A stretch of DNA of 64,000 bases from Paraconiothyrium sp. Pb-2020 (taxonomy: Eukaryota; Ascomycota; Dothideomycetes; Pleosporales; Didymosphaeriaceae): positions 1,302,001 to 1,366,000 of the forward strand of contig JAJUBI010000008.1 in assembly GCA_022419385.1 (NCBI GenBank), written 5' to 3'. Both the position numbers and the translations under genes were made by a program. Of this stretch, positions 22,891 to 34,414 are shown one piece after another. The notes under the pieces were generated by a model. It had not been told where the DNA came from, did no database searches, and worked only from the letters and a program-made list of their open reading frames with translations. How positions within the stretch are numbered: the first letter of the stretch is position 1; every line of letters starts with the position of its first letter.

Positions 22891-25503
22891 TCTTCTTACA
22901 GTCTGGCTGGTTCATTGACTGACAGTTCAACAGACGCTGCTCTACCAAATCGAAAATTCAACTCTTCGGATACTGACAATACACAACATGACCAACTGCT
23001 GCCGACTCGTAAGCTTACGGGCACTGCTGCCAAAATTGCCGCTTCCAAATCTGCGAGCCGGATGTCCATAGAGCGTTACCTCCAGGCTCCATTGGAAGAT
23101 GAACCGGCTTCAGTCCCAGCTATCAATGCAGCACTCAAAGAGAATAATTCACCGGTCTGGAGCGTCCGTAATCCCACCCAAGCCAGCCATCGCCGCGGTC
23201 ACTCACGCGGGACGTCTTACGATGCCAACTCGGAAGGCAGACGGACCTTTTACACGTCTGCAAGCGGCCAAGATTCCACAGGCACCTCTTTTAGTGTTGG
23301 CCTGAGGTCAAATCATAATCAAAGAAGCAACGCCCACCCTATGATGCCTCAACTCCCGCGGTTGCGTACGGTCGCTCTGATGCATGACAATGTCCATTCG
23401 CCTGAGGAACCTACAACCGGAAGAACACTAGATTCAGAGAGAACATTGACGGACCAACATGATGGAAGCCCGCCTGGGAAGTCTGTTGATAGCGCATATA
23501 GAGCAAGAATTGAAGCTGAGCTCGCGCGCATACAACATAAAGCTCGAAGACTCGAAGAAGAGATGCGAAGATTTAATGAGCATAAAGAGAACGAAGAACT
23601 GCTGGTGCCAAGGATTACAGACGATATGGCTTATCAGCAGATGGCATCAAAGCCTAAGCTGGCGTGGATCTTGGGCGACGACAGCATGAATGCCAGGAGC
23701 CTGGAAAGGCCCACAACGAGTGCTAGCGTCACCGCAGATGTATTCAACGACAAACCAAATCGACCAGCGACCAGTGCCGGGCCAATAGAAGAGGTGCAAA
23801 ATCGGCTTCCTCGCAGAAGCAAGTCAAGCAGTGTTCTTGTCGAGGAGGCTCGTCGGTCAAGCAACAGGAGGAGGGCCGTGGTGGTGGGACGAACCCCAAG
23901 CAAGCGTCCCAAGTTTTTCTGTACCTTTTGCCAGAAGAGGTTTCATAGTAGGGTAAGCTGAGAGTCGTATTCTTCGCGTACAGATCGAAAACAGTATCTG
24001 ACCAAAGACGCAGCCGGAATGGATCAGTCACGAAAAAAACATACATATGCCTGAGGAACTATGGGTATGCTGTCCTCGGACGGGAGAACTCCCGGAGCAA
24101 TGCCCGTTCTGCGCGCAAAGCAACCCCAGCCCCGCCCATTTGAAGGGCCACAATTATTATTCGTGCCAGAACAAAGTACTGTCGGAGCGGACGTTCGATC
24201 GAAAGGACTATTTCCTTCAGCACATTGCTCAAGAACATAACGTCAGTGCCGGACAGAAGCCCATTCGACTTACGCAGTTAGTAGAAGCATGGAGACGTCC
24301 TCTTCCCCTCAAACAAGGTCATCAGGCGCTTCATTGTGGCTTCTGTGGCCTCACATTTCCGACCTATGGGGAGCGTACAGAACACATCACCAGTCACTTC
24401 CTGAAGGGTGTTGACATGATGTCATGGTGGAGTGAACGCAAGAGCCATGATGTGACGCCAACTGCGAAAGCCGCGCAGAACAAAAATCCGTAAGCTAGCC
24501 TTGCACATAATGTGTTCATGCTGACAGAACTCGTAGCGCGCTTCCTCATAGATGTTGCTATTGCAATCGCACCTTCGCAACGCTTGCCGACGCGCTGGAA
24601 ATGCATCCTGTATGCAACATGTGGTCATGCAGTTTCCTACCTGGCATGCAATATACGATCTACCCTTCTGGGTCTGATTCAAACCTCGAAGCTGTATGCT
24701 GCTATTGTAACGAGAGTCTGAGTAGAGGTAATGGAAAGGTTCAAGGCACTATCCTGAAGGAGCACGTCAGCACTCACAATTTTCGCAATTGCAACCAGAG
24801 ATTGTACTTTTCGGCACAGCAGTTTCGTCAGCATCTCCAAGACAACCATAGAATCAACTTCGATGGTACACTCTTCGCTGGATGGACGTTACTTCTAAAG
24901 TCGAGCAAACAGGAGAGGACCGCTGTTTTCGAGGCGGTTGATGTGAGCCCAAGGCGGGCCTATACAGATCCGGTCGTGGCAGCGCCCAAACAACAGGGCA
25001 AGAAGGCAAAAGGGGCACCTGAGCCGAAGATGAACTTCATGGACTTTTCAGAGACGCCGCAGTTCGCACCAAAGAAGAAGATACGTCGCAAAGCAAGTAC
25101 GCAAACCATGCCCGATGCTCCTCTTGATGGAGTGCGCGACTCTACCATCGAGTTCACACGCGCAGCGACGATTGATCAAATACATGGCGGTGTGACAGGA
25201 GGTTGGCTTACTGCTAGAGCAGACCGGGGCGACCGGCAACATATATCGTCCCACGCTGTTGCGTCGCATGCTATCAGTGCTGGTACCTCGGGCTTAGAAT
25301 TCTTCCGCAGAAGACTCGACGGTTCGGCGCGCAACCGACTTTACGTGCGCGACGAAAGCGAAGGGCCACTGAGCAAGAATTCGCAGAAGCTCTTCCGTAA
25401 GGTGCCTGGAAGTGCATTTGGTGGTTTAATCCTTCACAGCTCGCTGTTGGGCGCGACACCAGCCAGGCTAACGAACTCGGTGGACATTTACACGCTACAT
25501 TGA
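22891..25503 (+). CDS. C2H2 zinc-finger protein (start not resolved)
   Basis: Coding exons end at 23952, then 24014-24489 and 24528-25503 (introns 61 and 38 nt). The upstream frame is open from 22891 but its first ATG is internal (23062, MSIERYLQ). A first exon may be missing, since CTGACAG at 22917-22923 looks like an acceptor. The ~350 N-terminal residues are Ser/Arg-rich and disordered, with a helical segment around IEAELARIQHKARRLEEEM. The zinc-finger part follows: FFCTFCQKRFHSR-PEWISHEKNIHM (completed across intron 1), a QCPFCAQSNPSPAHLKGHNYYSCQ module, a CGFCGLTFPTYGERTEHITSH finger, and CCYCNRTFATLADALEMHPVC (completed across intron 2). A basic Lys-rich tail follows. Resembles fungal C2H2 proteins of unknown function. 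Confidence 0.75.
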
Positions 25504-27249
25504 GCAATACAATTGGACCCGGTCTCGTTCGGCGAGTGCCTGTCTGCTACGCGTGATGCGTTTCGCCTGTAGGTGATGGTACCGCGCATGTCGGTCCGAT
25601 GCGGCCGAGTGTCCAGAATACTTGTACCAGGGACAGGCAGGAGGCCGGTACACGTTTAGTAACGCCAACGTCGCTGCTGGCGGTTGTTCATCCGGACATT
25701 CACGTTGACCAGTCAGAGTAGGCGGAGCGACACTCGTGGAGCACATTGCCTACCAGGCGGGGGGTAGTCTACCAGCATCGGCAGATACAGTCCTGGGGGC
25801 ATTTCGGTGTGACATGCGATGGTAATTTGGTGACACATGATAAACGGTCTAGCTGGAGGAGTAGGTTGATTGTGGGTTACACCGAACTGGGCATTCTGGT
25901 GGTGGAAGGTTTGGCGTTGGCTTGGCGAGTCGGAAGGGCGCGAAAACAGCAGAACGGGTGGGCGCTCATTGGACACGCGAGCTGATACTCCAAAGACTGA
26001 TTAGGTACGGGGTGGCAGGCATTGGCGGAGACAACCGACGTGCCGGTTTTCGGAGGCTGGGGCGGAGCGGAGAGCATCGTGGAGACTGGGCGGGCGAGAT
26101 AGCCGCGATCTCTCCCAGATCCGTGGTCGCCCTCTCCAAGGCACGCGAGCAGCGCGAGGTCGAGACTCTGACATAGACGGTATGACGCAGCTGGACGCTC
26201 TGCTCTACCGACCCTCGTGCCGCAAGACGTGATCGTCTCATACGAGTCATCCAGCCCGTGTAGTTGCAAGTTTCGCCTCAAAGATGGGTACGGGGAACGG
26301 CGGGTGGGGAGAAATTACGGACAGATTAGAGCGACACAGGGCTGCTCGCAGTGAAGAGGCCACCGGAGTGACGTGCAGCAGGTCCGTAAGGGCGTGTGCT
26401 GGAATATCTCGTACCTAACAGCAATTCAGTGTATGGACGGTGGTCCGCAAGCGTGCTGCAGCGACGGTAGCGATCATCTCAGCTATCTCTGGGCCTGGTG
26501 CGCGTCTCGATATGCCACTTCAAATACTTTTACGGCACGGCGGCGCTGCGCACGGTGGGGCGCGCGTTGATTGGGTCAGCCGCATCTCTTATCGGCGCTC
26601 CTTCACTCGGATATTTCGCACAGCCCGCCTAACCGCTTCTGCATTTCATCACGTAACCCGCTGCGCACGGACGTCTGGGGACACATGCGAATGTCATGGC
26701 TCAAAAAGAGTGCTGGGCTCCCGCAAGTTCCCCAGAAAGAACGACTCTGTCTCCGCGAGGACGATACTATGCCCAGCGTGCCCGCGACCGCGTCCTAGAC
26801 TGCTCCGAAGCATCGCCCGGATCGCTCCTCCCTGCGCCGCTGCTCCAACGACCACACGAGACGTTCAATGACGGCCCTCACCATATCCCATCTCATTCTC
26901 CTTACTGCCATCACAGGCAATTTAGGTCCCCGATAGCATACCTTTCTTTTCCGCAGCTTCACGGCCCCGAGAATAGCCTTATCTGCCCACCAACCCACTC
27001 CGCAGGCGCCCGTCCTGCACGAAGCGGGCGGAGACGCATCTCCCACGCGATAAGCCCGTTGACATCCCGATTTGGAGCCTCACCCACCGCAACGTCGTGT
27101 GACTGGCTTCTACCCTCGAACCTCGCCAGCAAACGTCTATCAGAACGTACCGGCCTAGCCCGAGGACCTGCAGCCTACCGCCATCCCCGCCTTACCCCGG
27201 AACATTCTTATCGCACACGTACCAGACCACCAGTCTGACCGCCAGCGAT
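25504..27249. other. Intergenic, ~1.75 kb
   Basis: No gene supported despite overlapping 60-180-aa frames on both strands. The distal 350 nt are C-rich and likely form the promoter and leader of the TamA-like regulator. Confidence 0.45.
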
Positions 27250-29710
27250 ATGACGACAGCAGTGGCTATACAACCCGCCATGCCGCGCCCGACTCCCGTT
27301 CCCATCGCCGCTGCCCGCCCCAAGAAGCAGCACAAGCCGTCCCCCGGCAAAGAGAACCACGTCGCGGGCAAGCCTGTGTCGTCCACAGTCGGTCCAGTTG
27401 CCAACATTCGAACAAGGAGAGAGCGGCCTTGTGACGCCTGCCGCAGGAGGAAGAGCCGCTGCGTAATCCACGAGGGCGCCGTGCTCTGTGTGCTGTGCGA
27501 ATTCCACAAGCAGGAGTGCACCTTTGTGCAGAGTCCGCTGCCACGCAAGAGGAAGGTCGTTGACGGCGAGAAGAAGGATTCGCCCAGCGCCCAGAAGAAG
27601 AGGTATGTTTGGAATTTGTATACGCACCTTCAGCCCTACGTAAGGGCTCTGGCCCACGTGCACACCTATCGCACACCAACACACCGGGCCGGTCCTCGTT
27701 CCTCGCGGCGGTGGAACGCTCTAGCCCAAAATGGAGCGTCTATCCCTTGGGATATCATTCCATGTGTTGTCTCGATATGTATTGCAAAAGCTCCATTACA
27801 ACATCTCCGCTATCGCGTGTCTTATCGCCGGGAGCCCCGCTAACTTGGAGCTAGCAAGCCGGTTGATGCAGAGCCTCCACCACTAGCGCTGCCGACGCCC
27901 ACGATAACTGCCACCGCGCCTAGTCCACCGCATCATTCCCCATTGGGTAACGTGCACATCCCTCATCTGGGAGAAACACTTGGTCTGCAGCGACGTCAGC
28001 ACAGTAGATATATCGGTCTAAGTTCACCCTTTGACTCACTGCTTGTTGGTCTTTCCCATTTTGATGCCCGCAACGAATCTCCCACAGACCTTGGTACCCT
28101 GAGAAGAGTCAATGATCATGAATGTTTCATCATGTTGCCTGATGAAAACACACACGAGTACGTCGATGAGGCAGAGACTCTGAACCAAGTCGAGCAGTGT
28201 GTCGGCGGACATGGTCCTGCTCTTCTCGAGTTGTACTTCCGCATAGTTCACCCCAGCTTTCCTATCATTCAGAAACATCTCTTCATCGGGCGGTATCGGA
28301 ATGGCGATCGATCTTTTACGCCTGCTCTGATTGCTGGCATGTACATCTTAGCTCTTAACTGGTGGTCTTTAGATCCGAGATTGGCACATCTTCCCAAGCC
28401 AGACATCGCTCGCCTCGAAGCGATAGCGATGGCTTCCTTGTTGAGGTCTATGGAGAAGCCCAAGCTGTCGACAGTTCAAGCGGGGTTGCTCTTGCTGCAG
28501 CGTCCAGAAGCAGACAACTGGAGTTTAACGACACAGCTGGTGGCTATTGGTCAAGAGCTTGGTCTGCATCTTGACTGCTCCGGATGGTCGATTCCTCGGT
28601 GGGAAGGTGGTTTGAGGAAACGCATCGCGTGGGCGCTGTATATGCAGGACAAATGGAGCTCATTGATCCACGGTAGACCATCACATATCTTCAGCGCGAA
28701 TTGGGCTGTGCAGCCGATTACCGACGATGACTTCAAAGAGGAAGGCGATGGCTACGAAGCCCGACCTGAGGAAACCGAGGACGAGTACGAAGAGAACCAG
28801 CGTGGTCAGACCTTGTTTGCGCAGATGATCGGTCTCACTCAGATCATGGCCGAGGTCATGGACACGTTTTACACGCAGGTCGCGATCCAGGACTTCAAGA
28901 ACGCCGGGAAGAGTTCAACTCAATTAATTCTTCAACGCGCGAAACCTGTACAGATAAAGTTGCGGCAATGGCACGAGAGACTCCCAGCCAACGTAAAGAT
29001 GAACGCGCAAACCAAGAGCAAGTTCTCTTCACTAGGTATGTCAGTCCAATTTTATAAGTAGACTATGGCTCACCTTCACAGGTTACCTGCACCTCGCCTA
29101 CTTCGCTACCGAGATTACGCTCCACAGGCGCATTGTACAATCACTCGCCTCAGACCACGATCCCTACGGCTTCTACATGATTCGTAACGCCGCAAAGACG
29201 CGTCTCATCTCTGCCATGGACTTTGTCAACCGCCTGCGACACGAACACCTCCAGTCTTTCTGGTACTTCGCCTCTAAGATTAACTTCACCCTCATCGGCA
29301 CCTTCGGTTCGCTCCTCTGGGCCACTGCTCCTGCGCAGGAAGAAGCCGAGTTCTACAAGACGCGGCTGCGTGAGTACCGCTGGACGCTCAGCGTGAGCAG
29401 CAACCGTGCGCAATTTCTCGACTACGCCGTCAGCATGCTGGACGCGAGCCGCGCGATGCTTAACAACCTCGCCGAGAAGCCTTCTCTTGCGCAGCACATC
29501 AGCAACGTGGGTGTGCCTGCCGCACCAGCGAGGAATCCCAATGGCATTGGGTATCAACAGAACGACGGCGGGAGCCCGATGGAGGGCCAAATGTACAGTT
29601 CCGCAGATTTACGACGAATGAACAGCGCCGAGAGCTTCCACGGTTTCGGCAGCGGGCCGAACAGTGGGGCGAATTCGCTGGAGGGGAGTGTCCAGGGTGA
29701 CGCTCAATAG
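27250..29710 (+). CDS. tamA: Zn2Cys6 regulator of the DAL81/TamA type
   Basis: Exons 27250-27602, 27855-29035 and 29082-29710 (introns 252 and 46 nt) encode 720 aa. The binuclear cluster is C61-x2-C64-x6-C71-x8-C80-x2-C83-x6-C90, flanked by RTRRERP and by QSPLPRKRK. The CVLCEFHKQECTF half and the following PRKRK are what I recognise from Aspergillus TamA and yeast Dal81. The fungal-specific transcription-factor domain follows (LLELYFRIVHPSFPIIQK, then QELGLHLDCSGW and RKRIAWALYMQDKWSSLIHGRP). The intron-1 acceptor must be the CTAG at 27851-27854; the AG at 27849-27850 would create a stop. Known role: co-activator in nitrogen-source utilisation (allantoin, GABA). The ortholog assignment is from memory of the motif and should be treated as likely, not proven. 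Confidence 0.8.
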
Positions 29711-30218
29711 TCATTTTTCCATCTGCGCTGTTGTCAGACGAGCTGTTACGACTTTTGATGTTTTGCGATTTTTGCAGGGCGTTTAGATACCTACCTAGAT
29801 CTGTTTGCTTGGGAGCGGCATACTAGCCAGGCGTTCTTGTGTCTATATGCGGCTACGACATACCCTCACGAGCACGATGGGTCGGTCGGTCTGAAGAAGG
29901 GGCGCGCGCAGAGGCTCTCGCGCGGTACTTAGAGCTACATGAATATATAATATGCGAACGATTCATTACCCAATATGTTGTTTTTATGGTGTGCTTTTGC
30001 ATCAGCGCCTGCGAACGGTGGGTGAAGCGGAAGTATTACGTACTTTTGCGGCACGAGCATATGCGGCGCGAGAAGAGGCGGGCATGCGGCACGTGGGTGG
30101 CTGCTGGATGCGGATTAGTCGCGATGTTGTCAGTTTGGATGCGCATGGCGCACGTCGGGGAGAAGGCTGACACGTGGTAAGGTGGGCTGGCAATGCGGAA
30201 GTTGGGATGGGGGCGGGC
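29711..30218. other. Spacer upstream of array A, ~510 nt
   Basis: 3' flank of the TamA-like gene, then a G-rich stretch leading into the TATA box at 30219. No gene. Confidence 0.5.
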
Positions 30219-30226
30219 TATATAAA
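30219..30226 (+). promoter_or_regulatory. TATA box in front of periodic array A
   Basis: TATATAAA in a G/C-rich context (GGGCGGGC before, GGGCC after). The first A-tract of the array begins 58 nt downstream of the end of the box, after a CT-containing leader. The consensus and distance suit a Pol II start just before the array. No ORF of note follows. Confidence 0.55.
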
Positions 30227-30282
30227 GGGCCTCAACTGCGCAAGAGGATGCTTCTTCACATTACATTCTCCTTCTGCGGGAC

Positions 30283-31690
30283 CAAAACCGTCCATCGTAG
30301 TCGCGTATGTGTGGGGAGGGAGGACTAAAAAGAAGTCTTCATACAAGCGCATGGGGTGGAGGGTCTCTGGGACTGAAAAACCACATCAACGTGATCATGG
30401 GTGTGAAGGGAGGGACTCGAAAACGTCAATAAGCGGTAGTATGGGCTGGACGATCGGGGGGACTAAAATCTCCCTGCCGGATACTATATGCGTGTGAGGA
30501 GGGACCAGAAAAAACAAGCATAACCATGGCTTGGAGGGTCCGGGAGACAAAACAACCAAGCCAATCCGATCATGGGTGTGGAAGAGGGGCAACTCTCGGA
30601 AAAGAAAACCAGTTGTCCAGATGCATGGGCGCAAAACAGGCTTGATGATTCTTGATGTGTCTGTCTGTCTGTCTGTCTTGAGACGTCGAAATATTTACCC
30701 GCATGATTCGATGGAGCCAACTCGTTGCGAGAAATGCTGCTAGCCCTTCTGCATGTGTCGTCCCGATGCTTGCACCTTAAAAATTCGGAGCCAGGAGTTC
30801 AAAACAATCCCCCAAGAAACGATGCATTCGAGTTGATGTGCTCGCTTGACGGAGTCAAAGACATACAAAGAGAAAGGTCATGTCCGTGGACTCAACAACA
30901 ACCTACAAGTACACATGTGTTGTCCGTTGTCTGGAAAATGTGGATGAGCGAATTGATGTGGCTGAAATGACCATGCTCGGGCGGGCGAGAAGATGGGATG
31001 AAGGTGGTCTATAAGAGCGTTCTATCGGCAAGAGTGGAATGCCACGCAACATGTCTCGCTCTGCGGAGAGATAAAAACACCTAGACATTTGACCCATGAG
31101 TGGGGAGGGGAGCAACAACAAGCACTTTTAGAAGATATGGCATGGGGGATGCGCGGGACTCAAATCGACGAGTACAGTACGATGGGCATCGCGGGTCTCG
31201 AAGACAAAAAACTTGACGATCATGTGTGCGTGGGTCCGAAACAATCACGCGACATTGTAATGTGCTGTCCGGTGCGAACTTTTTTCAAAATAAACAACAC
31301 CCAGCGCATATCATGTCTGCAGTCTCGAAAACGGAAATGAAACGGTCGATGTGCGAGCACACAAATGAGCCATATAGACAACTCATGGAGTTGTGTGCGC
31401 CTCCGACTCTAAAAGCGATTCAAAAAAAGTACCATGTGCGGTGCTGCTTGAGATCCCTTCTAAGAAGGTTTCATAATATGCCATGTCAGTGCCTACACAG
31501 GTTGAACCGAGGAGGACGATATGATTCAGCTATCACCGTTCTTCTCGAAAGACAACACCCAAAAATCATATCTTTTGTGTCCAGAGGCCTCTTGCATATC
31601 GCTCTTGTCGAACACGGTCATCAAAATACGGCAACTTCTCTTGCATGGCGCTGCGAGTGGTATGAAACCTAGATTGGAAACGTGAACGTT
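30283..31690 (+). repeat. Periodic A-tract/CATG array A (non-coding)
   Basis: A run of degenerate units of ~44 nt. The first nine A-tracts begin at about 30284, 30327, 30376, 30420, 30465, 30509, 30549, 30600 and 30633, giving spacings of 43, 49, 44, 45, 44, 40, 51 and 33. Each early unit reads YATGNGTG, then G-rich sequence (GGAGGG), then GGGACTN and AAAA. Further units are more divergent and become pyrimidine-rich, e.g. CATGTGTCGTCC..CTTAAAAA near 30755 and CATGTCTCGC..GATAAAAAC near 31050. Spacing is not a multiple of three, frames are broken by stops, and no repeated peptide appears, so this is not a protein repeat. A TGTC microsatellite is embedded near 30657-30678. The boundaries are approximate. 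Confidence 0.65.
30657..30678. repeat. (TGTC)n microsatellite
   Basis: About five copies of a TGTC tetranucleotide inside array A. Confidence 0.8.
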
Positions 31691-31708
31691 GTTCCTTACA
31701 CGACACAG

Positions 31709-31756
31709 TAGTTCGGGTGCGGACTGAAAGAGTAGTTCGGGTGCGGACTGAAAGAG
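31709..31756. repeat. Perfect 24-bp tandem duplication
   Basis: The 24-mer starting TAGTTCGGGTGC and ending GACTGAAAGAG occurs twice head to tail (31709-31732 and 31733-31756) without mismatch, at the downstream edge of array A. It contains GACTGAAA, similar to the GGGACTNAAAA core of the array units. Confidence 0.9.
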
Positions 31757-32654
31757 CGTAGCTACGATTCGATGTTGGTGACGGCTGCTCTAAAGTTCCC
31801 TGCAGAAGTTGATCTTGTCCTGGGTCGTGCTGCGGGGGTACAACAAGGGACAATGTGATTATGACATGTGTGCGGGCTGAGCTTGGGCATGTGAAGATCC
31901 GCGAAATTGAGTGATGATGTAGATCACCACTGCCTAAGAGCGGTGGATGGCTCTCGAAACTGTTCACTCATTGCGTACGAAGCACTTCATGTCTAAGTTC
32001 ATCTCGGCTTTCGTGAAAATGAAGGGTCGGCTATAGGTCTTTCGAAATGGATCGTGTACAATTCAGATCCTATGGTTTAGTCTTATGGTGCATTGCCTCT
32101 TTCAACTCTTGCTTTCAGTCTGTGATTGACACAGGAAGTCTCAGTGACATCGTAGCGTCTTTGGAGTATTCATCCTCAATTTTCCAGAGTTATACACTGT
32201 CGGAACTTTGTTATTTGATTGTGCAAGTTACACATGAGTGAAGTTGCAAAGTGTGTGTAGTGTAGCTGTCGAACCACTCCAGGCAAGCTTTGTTAGCACA
32301 AACTACGTGCACCACATGTATATTTATAACTCGGTCCACAGCATACCACACAACTGACCTGCCACTTCTCCATTACCTTCCAAAAATGGTTCAACATTGT
32401 GACAACAATTCCGTTGCACAGCGTATAATGCACAGTAACCACGATATATACCTTCCCAGAATTTCCTCATTTTGTGTCAAAGCACAGAATCTTAGACAAT
32501 AACCACGATGACCAAAAATGATTCCTTCGGGGTTTTCAACCTAGTTGAACTAAATGAAAAATTTCACGTATAAGCCGAGTTCCACCCTGTGTGCAGGGGA
32601 CACTCAACCTGCTCGAGGTGAATACCGGGAGCGTCAGTGCGCGCTGCCTCCCGA
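31757..32654. other. Intergenic, ~900 nt
   Basis: AT-richer spacer between array A and the F-box gene. No gene supported. Confidence 0.5.
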
Positions 32655-32661
32655 TATAAAA
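32655..32661 (+). promoter_or_regulatory. TATA box of the F-box gene
   Basis: TATAAAA, about 140 nt upstream of the ATG at 32800; allows a leader of roughly 100 nt. Confidence 0.45.
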
Positions 32662-32799
32662 CACGAGGCGCGACCTCGCTCTCCCAGCTTACCCAGTCTC
32701 GATTCCACTCACGTTAATATCGACTTAACCCCTTTGTTCAAGCGCCCGCGCACCCAATCGAAGTTCCTCGACTCGTTCAGAGGGCGCGCCATCCGGACA

Positions 32800-34414
32800 A
32801 TGGCAAACGACACGAGCTGGGATCCTAGCTTTCTGGACCTCACAGATGTTAGCTGTGTACGTATGGTCTCTCGTTCCTGGAGTCTACTCCATGCTAATTC
32901 ATACCCAGGTAACTTACAAGACCGTAGGCGACTATACGTCCTTCGAGGCGAGGCTACCAGAAGAGTTGCGGGTTTCAATCTTCCGAAACTTATGCGCCCG
33001 AGATGTAGCAGAGGTCGCTAGAGTCTGTCGCAAATTCCGGACTGCCGCCGAGCAAGTACTTTACGAAGACATCTCGGACATTCGTTGGATAAATCGCCTG
33101 TACGCTACATTGGTTGATCGACGGGATCTAGCCGGTCTTGTCAAAAAGATTGAGCTTCGTCCATTGGCACGAGAACTTCATGTGCCGGCTGTCATACACC
33201 ATGCGTATAAGTTCGGGGCCCCCGAAGAGACTTACCGTATGCAGGTGAAGATTCAGAGCAATAGAATCGCTGGGTTCATTCTACATATGTTACCCGCGCT
33301 CGATACCCTGAGGATCAGTGTTGCACATGTTGAATGCACATACGACGATCGCAACGAGCTCCGCGAGGCAACGTTGGGACGTGTAGATCCGCTTATCGCA
33401 ATGCTGGGTTCTGCATATGACCCCAGCGAGTCCGGTCACGTCGCGATGCTGAGTCAAGTTCCGGGATTGAAGGGCTTGAAGAATCTCGAGTATCTTGAGG
33501 GAGAATTCCCCTTATCCTTGAATACTCTTCCAAACCTGAAGAGTGTTCGCTTGGAGGAAGGATGCACTTTCAATTACGATGAACAACAATATGGGTAAGT
33601 CTCAACTTACCGGAGTTGGCCAACTCGCACAAAGGCTAACCCCTCGTCCTCTAGTAGTAATCTGTATGTGTCCAACGCAACTCAGGTATACTTACATTGT
33701 TGTACGTCGATATTGAATCCAGATGCGAAGTGGACAAAGTACGAAAATCTCAAATCGTGTTTGAACATGTACACCAGCCTTAAGGCGTTCAACATGACGA
33801 TTGAGGGTGTTGATTGGGTCATCCCTAATGGGGAGTGGGGTCATTGCTCAGTCATTCTCGATCGCCTGCAAGATGTCCGAGGGAGCATCGAGACTCTGTC
33901 TTTGAACGTCATCCAGCCCTACTGGGACTACGACTACCTCGATTCGGTCCTTCCCATTGCAACCATGGCCGGGTTCTCCAACCTCAAGAATCTCAGCATG
34001 CCATGCGAGTGGATTCACGTGCGCTTCCATGGATTGAACATCACCACAGACTTCTCAAGGATATTCCCACAAGCTCTGGAGGTGTTACTGCTTCAACTAC
34101 CGGAGGAGGATACATGCACGTGGTTGCTGGAATTCGTCAAGCAGCGCAACATCGGGAATTTCGACAATCTTCGCGAGATCCAGTTGTACTGCTCAGACAA
34201 GCGAGGCATTGGCTACGAAAGCTACCGATACGACCCTTACTATATCAGCCAGGTCAACAGCATACGTAAGGCTGGGATCGACGTAACCATCGTGTATCAT
34301 CCGTCGGAGCACAACCCTGACTGGGACAGCGAAGACTATGATCCGAGGACGATGCTTCTTTGGAATGAGCTTAACTCGCTTTCAATGACGGACGCGTGGG
34401 GACGATTCTACTAA
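32800..34414 (+). CDS. F-box protein
   Basis: Exons 32800-32856, 32909-33594 and 33655-34414 (introns 52 and 60 nt) give 500 aa. A short N-terminus (MANDTSWDPSFLDLTDVSC) is followed by the F-box, LPEELRVSIFRNLCARDVA then VARVCRKFRTAAEQVLYEDI (about residues 33-75). The remaining ~420 residues show scattered leucine-rich, LRR-like elements (LKGLKNLEYLEGEFPLSLNT, then SLKAFNMTIEGVDW, VLLLQLPEEDT) but no clean repeat register. Known role of the domain: bridges Skp1 in SCF ubiquitin ligases, while the C-terminal part selects substrate. The substrate is unknown. The upstream frame is also open, but the ATG at 32800 is the natural start after the TATA box. Confidence 0.88.

Noticed and set aside
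25877..26281. 134-aa minus frame and overlapping plus frames at 25.5-27.2 kb
   Set aside because: Mutually overlapping frames in G/C-rich DNA with no signatures.
27943..29061. Taking the start of the second TamA-like exon as a separate gene
   Set aside because: The frame opens at TTG; a clean splice from the zinc-cluster exon explains it.
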